From Saprospiraceae bacterium (GTDB taxonomy: Bacteria; Bacteroidota; Bacteroidia; Chitinophagales; Saprospiraceae), in the NCBI GenBank assembly GCA_014379065.1, contig JACMMM010000481.1, forward strand, positions 1 to 6,111: a stretch of 6,111 nt of DNA. Direction: 5' to 3'. Of this stretch, positions 1-5,121 are shown in pieces (the first letter of the stretch is position 1; the number at the start of each line of letters is the position of its first letter). The position numbers were made by a program, and so were the translations under genes. The notes under the pieces are model-generated. The model was not told where the DNA came from. It did not search any database and saw nothing but the letters and a program-made list of their open reading frames with translations.

Positions 1-537
1 CGCTTAAGCGACGAAAAGGCGTTCGACGCGCTGTTTCGGGCGTGGTACACACCGCTCGTGCGCTATGCGTTTTCATTTACCGAAGGCGATCAAGATGAAG
101 CGGAGGAACTTGTGCAAGACGCTTTTGTAAAACTTTGGGGGCAACGCGAAACACTGGAATTCCAAAATTCGGTCAAGGCTTACCTCTACCGAATGGTACA
201 CAACCAAGCCCTCAACCGTTTGCGAGCGCAACGAACCCACGAGCGGTACACCCAACACCATGCGCGGCAGATGGCACAGGAACACGAATCACCGCAAGAT
301 GACCCCGAACTCCAGCAGCGTTTCCGAAAAGTGCTGGATGCGCTGCCGGCCCAGTGCCGACACGTGTTTGAACTGAGCCGATTCGAAGCCTTGAAATACC
401 GGGAAATAGCAGATCAACTGGGCATTTCCATTAAAACCGTCGAAACGCACATGGGCAAGGCCCTGCGCATTTTGCGGCTGGAATTGGCCGATTACTTAAC
501 GATGCTTTTAGCCCTGATCAAGTTTATCCATTTTTGA
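1..537 (+). CDS. ECF RNA polymerase sigma factor, FecI-like (5' partial)
   Basis: The reading frame is open to the left edge and ends at TGA 535-537, so 178 codons are visible and probably only some 10-20 N-terminal residues are missing. Visible residues about 9-46 match sigma region 2, including the helix with EAEELVQDAFVKLW, which binds core polymerase and the -10 element. Residues about 112-158 match region 4 (LPAQCRHVFELSRFE, then the helix-turn-helix YREIADQLGISIKTVETHM), which reads the -35 element. There is no region 3, as expected for the ECF class. The short hydrophobic tail (LTMLLALIKF) is common in Bacteroidota members of this family. The gene lies 13 bases upstream of a fecR-like gene, so it is very likely held inactive by that anti-sigma factor until a signal arrives. 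The GTG at 58 is internal to region 2 and is not a credible start. Family assignment is firm; the regulon is unknown. Confidence 0.95.
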   Translation, partial: RLSDEKAFDALFRAWYTPLVRYAFSFTEGDQDEAEELVQDAFVKLWGQRETLEFQNSVKAYLYRMVHNQALNRLRAQRTHERYTQHHARQMAQEHESPQDDPELQQRFRKVLDALPAQCRHVFELSRFEALKYREIADQLGISIKTVETHMGKALRILRLELADYLTMLLALIKFIHF

Positions 538-550
538 CTTTCATCTACCC

Positions 551-1537
551 ATGGAATACACTTCCGATATAGACGAACTCATTGCCAAGCACTTGACGGG
601 TGAAATGGCAGCCGAGGAGCAAGCCTTGTTAGAAAAATGGCTGGTCGAATCCCCTGACAACCGCCAATATTTCGACCAGATGCAACGACTTTGGCAAAAA
701 TCTGATTTGGGCAAACGAGCGCTATCAAAACCGCTCGACGTGGAAGATGCATTGCTACGGACGAAAGCCAAAATCCAACATAAGCCCGTCAAAGCCAAAG
801 TGGTGCCCATGGCCTTTTGGAGGTATGCCGCCGCCGCAGTTATCCTGCTGTTGGTCGGTGCATTTTGGTTTTTTCAACAAAACGCCGACACCCCAACAGT
901 GCAACTCGCGGCTGCTGAAAACCCCCTGCGTGATACCCTGAGTGATGGTTCTGTGGTGTCCATCAACCAATATTCAAGCCTTTCTGCGACGTTCACGAAA
1001 AAGTCCCGCCAAGTAAAAATGAAGGGGGAAGCCTATTTTGAAGTCGCACACAATGCTTCCAAACCCTTCGTGATCGAAGTCCAGCAAGTGCAAGTCACCG
1101 TGGTGGGTACAAAATTCAATATAGACAACCGCAGTGACCCCAATTGGGTGATTGTCAGCGTGGTAGAAGGGAAAGTTAGGGTACAAAGCGGCGGCCAAAG
1201 TGAATTTTTGACTGCCGGAGAACAGGCCCGTATTGATTGCCAAAGTGGCCAGTTCATAAAAACTCAGACAAAGCCCTCCGGCAACGAAAGCGCTTGGGCC
1301 AATCACCAGTTTAAATTCGAGGACACGCCGCTTTCTGAAGTCATTCCAATGTTGGAAAAGGCGTACAACGTAAAAATTAACCTGACAAACAAGGAGCTGG
1401 AAAATTGCCATTTGTCTGCCCCTTTCAACAACCAACCCATTGAGCGCATCATCGTGATCATTGCAGAAACTTTTTCCCTTGAAATCAAGCACTTAAACGG
1501 GCAATATTTTCTGGACGGCCCTAGCTGTGACAACTAG
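551..1537 (+). CDS. FecR-family anti-sigma factor (single-pass inner-membrane signal transducer)
   Basis: This 328-residue protein has the standard Bacteroidota FecR layout. An acidic, helical cytoplasmic part (about 1-87, with ELIAKHLTGEMAAEEQALLEKW) should bind the sigma factor. One membrane helix follows (about 89-108, WRYAAAAVILLLVGAFWFF). A periplasmic FecR domain spans about 118-215, with the family signatures LSDGSVVSINQYSSL, GEAYFEVAHN, KPFVIEV and VVGTKFNI. A C-terminal DUF4974-type domain (about 252-322, FEDTPLSEVIPMLEKAYNV) resembles the STN fold. In FecIRA-type systems the periplasmic part contacts the STN domain of an outer-membrane partner and passes the signal to the sigma factor. 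The ATG at 551 follows the sigma stop by 13 bases, and the 3' end overlaps the next gene by 11 bases, so the three genes are probably co-transcribed and translationally coupled. The role is firm by family; the signal is unknown. Confidence 0.95.
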   Translation: MEYTSDIDELIAKHLTGEMAAEEQALLEKWLVESPDNRQYFDQMQRLWQKSDLGKRALSKPLDVEDALLRTKAKIQHKPVKAKVVPMAFWRYAAAAVILLLVGAFWFFQQNADTPTVQLAAAENPLRDTLSDGSVVSINQYSSLSATFTKKSRQVKMKGEAYFEVAHNASKPFVIEVQQVQVTVVGTKFNIDNRSDPNWVIVSVVEGKVRVQSGGQSEFLTAGEQARIDCQSGQFIKTQTKPSGNESAWANHQFKFEDTPLSEVIPMLEKAYNVKINLTNKELENCHLSAPFNNQPIERIIVIIAETFSLEIKHLNGQYFLDGPSCDN

Positions 1538-2915
1538 GTTTAAAAACAATCTGAAAGTGAAAAAGGGAATACTCCTAAGCCTCTTATATCTGCTTGTTTC
1601 ATCGGCGCCCCTGTTCGGCGCGGAGGTGCTTACCCGGCGTCTGAGCATCTCTTTCCAGAACACGCCCATCAAACAAGCGCTGGACAAGGTTGCCAAATTG
1701 GCCGACTTCGAATGGTCGTACAATACCCAAATTCTGAACGCTGGGCATAGGGTCACGCTCACGGCCAATGACTGGACCGTGCAGGAAATCCTGCGCGAGA
1801 TGCTGGGGGAAGAATACGTGTTCAAGAGCAACGGAAAGTATTTGATTTTAAAGCGGCAAAAACCACCAAAAACGGAGGTGAGCGGTGTAATCCGAGCCAC
1901 AAAATCTGGAGAACGGCTCGCCAATGTCACCGTGTACGACCGCAAAACCTTGCGCGCAACTACCACAGATTCAAGCGGTTATTACCAATTGAAGGTAAAG
2001 AAAAAGACCGAATTAGTCGTGGTCAGGCTCGGTTACCGGGATACGATCCTGCAAGTGGCATCCATGTCGCCGCGATACCGAAATCTGGAACTTGCGCCCG
2101 TTCCAATTCCCCCGCCTGATTCTACTACGTCGAAAGAATCTATCCGAAAAGCGATCCGAGAGGCCGCCACCGAACTGGACTATTTTTTCTCCACCAGTTT
2201 GGACAAATGGCTCGATTTGAACGTCCCCGATACCATGCACCGCAGGTTTCAGATTTCTTTTTTGCCGATGCTGGGCACCAATCACGTGCTGAGCAAGAAA
2301 GTAGAAAACGATTTTTCGATCAATATTCTGGCGGGGCAATCCGCAGGAGTTCGATATGTGGAAGCCGCTGGTTTGGGGAATTTTACTCAAAAACGAGTCA
2401 GTGGTTTTCAGGCTGCCGGTTTGTTCAACCTAAATCGCGGCAATTGCAATGGCGTCCAGGCCGCTGGTTTGTACAACAAAACCGCAGATACTTTGAATGG
2501 CGTGCAGCTGGCTGGGCTGGTTAATGTCGCCCATTATAGCCCGCGTTTTTCTGTTCAGGTATCTGGATTGGTAAACGTTATCCGCAAAAACAACAGCACC
2601 GATTCTACCGCAAACCCGCCCAAAGGCGTTCAACTAGCCGGGTTTGCCAACAAGGCTAGTGAAATGGAAGGTGTTCAAGCGGCAGGATTTATCAATACGG
2701 CTCACAACATTGAGGGCGTCCAAGCAGCCGGGTTTATAAATACTGCCCACGACGTAAAGGGCATACAAGTAGCGGGATTCATCAATAAAGCACGCCGAGT
2801 TCGTGGTTTTCAAATCGGTATAATCAATTCGACAAAAGACCTGAAGGGTATCCAAATCGGACTAATTAATCGCTCCGAAAAGCGCTGGCTGCCCATAGTG
2901 AATTGGGGCAAATAG
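1527..2915 (+). CDS. Secreted STN + carboxypeptidase-regulatory-like protein with C-terminal GxQxAGFxN repeats
   Basis: The protein has 462 residues from the GTG at 1527, which overlaps the fecR stop. A second GTG at 1557 would give a tighter signal peptide and remains possible; no ATG precedes the mature region. In order, the protein shows a signal peptide (hydrophobic core about 14-30, likely cleavage after LFGA), a STN domain (about 36-109, ISFQNTPIKQALDKVAKLAD and GKYLILKR), and a carboxypeptidase-regulatory-like Ig-type domain (about 116-178, VSGVIRATKSGERLANVTVY, DSSGYYQLKV). A proline-rich linker follows (190-200), then a segment of unknown fold (about 205-270) and a repeat region (272-448). 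The tail GIQIGLINRSEKRWLPI resembles what I recall as the LA_2272-type surface repeat, a resemblance not checked here. Proteins with this front half beside fecI/fecR are normally TonB-dependent receptors, but no plug or long barrel is present. Inferred role: outer-membrane or periplasmic partner of the adjacent FecR. Substrate and biochemical activity are unknown. Confidence 0.85.
   Translation: MTTRFKNNLKVKKGILLSLLYLLVSSAPLFGAEVLTRRLSISFQNTPIKQALDKVAKLADFEWSYNTQILNAGHRVTLTANDWTVQEILREMLGEEYVFKSNGKYLILKRQKPPKTEVSGVIRATKSGERLANVTVYDRKTLRATTTDSSGYYQLKVKKKTELVVVRLGYRDTILQVASMSPRYRNLELAPVPIPPPDSTTSKESIRKAIREAATELDYFFSTSLDKWLDLNVPDTMHRRFQISFLPMLGTNHVLSKKVENDFSINILAGQSAGVRYVEAAGLGNFTQKRVSGFQAAGLFNLNRGNCNGVQAAGLYNKTADTLNGVQLAGLVNVAHYSPRFSVQVSGLVNVIRKNNSTDSTANPPKGVQLAGFANKASEMEGVQAAGFINTAHNIEGVQAAGFINTAHDVKGIQVAGFINKARRVRGFQIGIINSTKDLKGIQIGLINRSEKRWLPIVNWGK
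2340..2870 (+). repeat. Coding tandem repeat array, unit G-(V/I/F)-Q-x-(A/S)-G-(F/L)-x-N
   Basis: Within the preceding protein, residues 292-448 hold about ten copies of a nine-residue core, with a more divergent copy before them (from about 272). Core copies begin near residues 292, 308, 324, 342, 366, 381, 396, 411, 426 and 440. Spacing is 14-17 residues, except for one longer insertion (about 24) rich in N, S, T and K before the copy at 366. The last two copies switch from QxAG to QIG. Alternating hydrophobic and small residues with Gly and Asn at the turns suggest short beta strands, so a beta-solenoid or a small beta barrel is plausible; this is inference. At DNA level the copies differ mostly at third codon positions. 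Confidence 0.85.
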
Positions 2916-3002
2916 AACTTTCACACCGTTAATTTTCTCGTAAATTCGACAAAACCAAATACATTTATTAACACAGACAAGCGATTCCGAGTAATCTTTG
3001 TC

Positions 3003-3109
3003 CACCCCCTGCCCCTAAAGGGGAGTCTATCTGAAGTGTGCATAATTTGTTTCAAAAACAAAACAATTTTGCCTTTTTCGGATAGACTCCCCTTTAAGGG
3101 CAGGGGGTG
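3003..3109. repeat. Long imperfect inverted repeat, 29-base arms (REP/BIME-like)
   Basis: The left arm 3003-3031 is the reverse complement of the right arm 3081-3109 at 28 of 29 positions; the one difference is C versus T in the GCCCYTAAAG part. As RNA, pairing could extend inward about five more pairs with two G-U wobbles. The central part (3032-3080) is AT-rich. Each arm contains its own small palindrome, CCCC-TAAA-GGGG on the left and CCCT-TTA-AGGG on the right. No run of T follows either arm, so it does not look like a simple intrinsic terminator. It sits between the STN-repeat gene and the cytochrome/copper monooxygenase gene. The 87 bases before it (2916-3002) show nothing I can name. 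A dispersed chromosomal repeat is the best reading. Confidence 0.8.
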
Positions 3110-3155
3110 CGGCCCGAAAACAACACAGATTTTTGCCACCCCAAGCGCATTCAAT

Positions 3156-3190
3156 GTCCAGCATCCATCGTCCATAGTCTAACATCCAGC
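3156..3190. repeat. Five degenerate 7-base tandem repeats just upstream of a start codon
   Basis: Thirty-five bases divide exactly into five heptamers with consensus (G/A)TCCA(T/G)(C/A). The fourth copy, GTCTAAC, is the most diverged. On the other strand the units read as variants of GATGGAC. The array ends three bases before the ATG at 3194, so it would lie in the 5' untranslated leader. No function is evident; a slipped-strand microsatellite-like tract that has decayed is the simplest reading. Confidence 0.6.
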
Positions 3191-3193
3191 AAT

Positions 3194-4825
3194 ATGCAAA
3201 AACTCTTCACCTTCCTCCTCTGCGCCATCGCGCTCCAACTCTCCGCCCAAACCTCCCTCCCTTCCGTTCAGGAAGTCTATCAAATCTTCCAAAACAAATG
3301 CGTCTCCTGCCATGACCACGCCTCACCCGAAGCCAATCTTGACCTCGAAGGCACGGGCGCGACCGAACTCCTCCGCGCCCAAAATGTAGCCTCCAAGCTC
3401 GTAAACATCAACCCTAGCAACGCCAACGCCCTCAGCAAAGGCTACAAGCGTGTGTATCCGGGTCGGGCTGACAAAAGTTTTCTTTTCAAAAAAATCAACT
3501 TAGGGCTTGAACCTACCATCGAGCACTTAAACGCGCAAGAGGGCAACTCCATGCCCACCTACCCCGGTCTTCCGGTAACAGATTCAGAAAAAGAAATCAT
3601 CCGCCAATGGATTCTCTATGGGGCAAAAACCACGGGTGTTTTGTTCGACAAAACACTGGTAGAAACCTTTTACAATGTAGGAGGTGAAAAATCATTCCCA
3701 GACGGCCCACCCCCGGCACCCGCACCCAGCGAAGGATTCCAACTCAAAATGGGCCCCTTCTTTCTTGCGCCCGACACAGAAGTAGAATATTACCAAAAAT
3801 GGGAGACGAAACTGGCTTCTAATCTGGAAGTGAACGGCATAGATTTTAAAATCTCCCCTTTCTCCCACCACTTTTTGCTTTACAATTTTACAGGAACAGG
3901 TGCAGCTTCCATCCCGGCAGGCCTTCGTGTGGATGCCAACCACAGCCAAATCAACCTGGTCGCTGCCGTGCAGGGCGCTACCGACCTGAGGCTACCGGCC
4001 ACGACCGCATTCAAGTGGAATAGCAATATTGTCCTCGACCTTAATTCCCATTATATCAATTATTCGCTCTCGAAACCCTACCAGTGCGAGGCATACGTCA
4101 ATGTTTACACACAAGCACCGGGCACGGCGCAGCAGGAAATGTTTGCTGCGCTATTGATCAATGAAAACATCCCCATCGCAAATACAGGAGATTTGGTCAG
4201 CTACAGCGCACCTGAGTATCAGTTTGGCGCTGATAGCCTATATTTTTGGGGGCTGATGGGCCACACGCACAAATACGGCACGGGCTACAAAGTCTGGAAC
4301 CGCTTGGCAAATGGTCAAAAAGGAGAACTCATTTACGATGCTTCCTGTGCCACGGGAGTCCCCGGTTGCCCAACGCCTTGGTATGACTATCGCCACATTC
4401 CGATCCGATATTGGGAGCCCCTGTTACCCGTTAAATGGGGCAACGGCATCATCCACGAGGCCCAATGGATCAACGACGGCCCAGTGCCTGTCCACTTTGG
4501 CCCCACTTCTGATGACGAAATGATGGTGCTCATCGCTTTTTACACGGAACACCCCATTACGGTAGGTACACAAGACCCTGAAAGTCAATGGGGTGCAAAG
4601 CAAATATTTGTATCCCCAAATCCAACCAACGGCAACACGATGTTCACCCTTCCCAGTGGTGTGGAGGGCGTGCGTACATTCCGTTTGTTCAACCTCACCG
4701 GCCAGGAAGTGTTGCGCCAAACCGATCTTCAGGGCAACAGCTTTAACCTGGATTTGAGTCGCCTCGCGCCGGGCGTTTATTTCTTTGATGCTGATGGGCG
4801 AATGGGGAAACTGGAGCGAGTATGA
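3194..4825 (+). CDS. Secreted cytochrome c / type II copper monooxygenase (PHM-DBM-like) fusion with T9SS sorting domain
   Basis: The 543-residue product starts at ATG 3194 because a signal peptide begins exactly there (MQKLFTFLLCAIALQLSAQ). A longer frame from 3107 would start inside the inverted repeat. Residues about 20-150 form a c-type cytochrome domain: CVSCH at 36-40 binds heme, and M120 (NSMPTYPGLP) is the likely axial ligand. A proline-rich linker (171-181) leads to a copper type II, ascorbate-dependent-type monooxygenase region (about 183-455). It shows the adjacent pair H225-H226 (SHHFLLYNF), H286 (NSHYINY), H357-x-H359 (MGHTHKYG) and M443 (DDEMMVLIAFY). These correspond in order to the two copper sites of peptidylglycine and dopamine monooxygenases. 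The C-terminus (470-543, SPNPTNG, LAPGVYFF) is a type A T9SS sorting domain, implying export across the outer membrane and surface attachment or release. The substrate is unknown, and the heme domain may feed electrons to copper (inference). A strong terminator follows 7 bases after the stop. Confidence 0.9.
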   Translation: MQKLFTFLLCAIALQLSAQTSLPSVQEVYQIFQNKCVSCHDHASPEANLDLEGTGATELLRAQNVASKLVNINPSNANALSKGYKRVYPGRADKSFLFKKINLGLEPTIEHLNAQEGNSMPTYPGLPVTDSEKEIIRQWILYGAKTTGVLFDKTLVETFYNVGGEKSFPDGPPPAPAPSEGFQLKMGPFFLAPDTEVEYYQKWETKLASNLEVNGIDFKISPFSHHFLLYNFTGTGAASIPAGLRVDANHSQINLVAAVQGATDLRLPATTAFKWNSNIVLDLNSHYINYSLSKPYQCEAYVNVYTQAPGTAQQEMFAALLINENIPIANTGDLVSYSAPEYQFGADSLYFWGLMGHTHKYGTGYKVWNRLANGQKGELIYDASCATGVPGCPTPWYDYRHIPIRYWEPLLPVKWGNGIIHEAQWINDGPVPVHFGPTSDDEMMVLIAFYTEHPITVGTQDPESQWGAKQIFVSPNPTNGNTMFTLPSGVEGVRTFRLFNLTGQEVLRQTDLQGNSFNLDLSRLAPGVYFFDADGRMGKLERV

Positions 4826-4832
4826 AGGCGCT

Positions 4833-4870
4833 AGTGGAGGCTCTACTTCAAGTCGAGCCTCCACTTTTTT
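4833..4870 (+). terminator. Rho-independent terminator of the cytochrome/copper monooxygenase gene
   Basis: A perfect 11-base-pair stem (4833-4843 with 4855-4865, arm AGTGGAGGCTC) closes an 11-base loop and runs directly into six T residues (4865-4870). It begins 7 bases after the stop codon at 4823-4825. It should end transcription before the nested repeat and mtaB. A diverged copy of the same sequence lies at 5058-5094. Confidence 0.92.
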
Positions 4871-4882
4871 AGCACTTTGACA

Positions 4883-5040
4883 CTTAGCCGCATAGCGGCC
4901 TAACGTCGGTAGTAATCACATTCAAGCATCGATTCGGAGGTGCAGAGCACCGGAACTTTTCGCCAAATGTTCCGGTGCTCTGCACCTTATCAGTTGCTCT
5001 TTGATAATCTCTACCGACGTTAGGCCGCTACGCGGCTAAG
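4883..5040. repeat. Outer inverted repeat (30-base arms) of a nested palindromic element
   Basis: The arm at 4883-4912 is the reverse complement of 5011-5040 at 29 of 30 positions; the difference is at the centre of the mini-palindrome (ATA versus TAC loop). Each arm includes a small perfect palindrome, GCCGC-N3-GCGGC. The arms enclose 25- and 23-base spacers and an inner perfect hairpin. No transposase or other open frame is present, so this would be a non-autonomous, MITE- or BIME-like unit. It fills most of the 296-base gap between the two flanking genes. Confidence 0.85.
4938..4987. repeat. Inner perfect hairpin, 19-base arms, within the nested element
   Basis: The arm 4938-4956 (AGGTGCAGAGCACCGGAAC) is an exact reverse complement of 4969-4987, with a 12-base loop. 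The arm itself contains the palindrome GGTGC-AGA-GCACC. There is no T run after either arm, which argues against an intrinsic terminator. The sequence is GC-rich and would form a very stable hairpin in RNA or a cruciform in DNA. Confidence 0.85.
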
Positions 5041-5057
5041 GTGACCAATAGAATTAC

Positions 5058-5094
5058 AGTGGAGGATTGACTTTAGATCGAGCCCCACTTTCTT
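5058..5094. repeat. Diverged second copy of the terminator sequence
   Basis: Aligned with 4833-4870, this stretch matches at 30 of 38 columns, with one single-base gap. Shared blocks are AGTGGAGG, TCGAGCC and CCACTTT. Its stem has decayed to about five pairs (5058-5062 with 5085-5089), and the T run is interrupted by a C, so it is a poor terminator. The two copies flank the nested inverted repeat as direct repeats. The promoter of mtaB is built partly from this copy. Confidence 0.65.
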
Positions 5095-5103
5095 TTACCT
5101 TTG
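5072..5103 (+). promoter_or_regulatory. Bacteroidota-type sigma promoter for mtaB
   Basis: TACCTTTG at 5096-5103 is an exact match to the Bacteroidota -7 consensus TAnnTTTG. TTTA at 5072-5075, 20 bases upstream, is one base off the -33 TTTG element. Transcription would begin near 5110, giving a leader of only about a dozen bases before ATG 5122. No Shine-Dalgarno sequence is evident, which is common in this phylum. Confidence 0.65.
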
Positions 5104-5121
5104 CTGCGAATTTATTTCGCA

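Noticed and set aside
974..1492. 172-codon open frame on the - strand opposite fecR
   Set aside because: It lies wholly inside a well-supported FecR gene and shows no domain, signal or start context of its own; it is a by-product of codon use on the + strand.
1527..2915. TonB-dependent receptor (SusC-like) annotation suggested by the STN and regulatory-like domains
   Set aside because: No plug domain and no long barrel are present; 462 residues is about half the usual size, and the C-terminus is a short repeat array.
2994..3000. Possible -7 promoter element (TAATCTTTG) before the inverted repeat
   Set aside because: The internal spacing is one base too long for TAnnTTTG and no -33 TTTG lies at a fitting distance.
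3003..3109. Inverted repeat read as a bidirectional terminator
   Set aside because: Neither arm is followed by a T run, and the 49-base loop is too long for an efficient intrinsic terminator.
3128..3136. Possible -7 element GATTTTTG upstream of the copper monooxygenase gene
   Set aside because: One consensus base is missing and no -33 element is visible, so it is too weak to list.
3107..3193. Upstream ATG extending the copper monooxygenase protein by 29 residues
   Set aside because: It starts inside the inverted repeat and would be translated through the heptamer array; the ATG at 3194 begins a perfect signal peptide.
4883..5040. CRISPR-like array
   Set aside because: Repeats are inverted and nested, not direct with regular spacers, and no cas gene is present.
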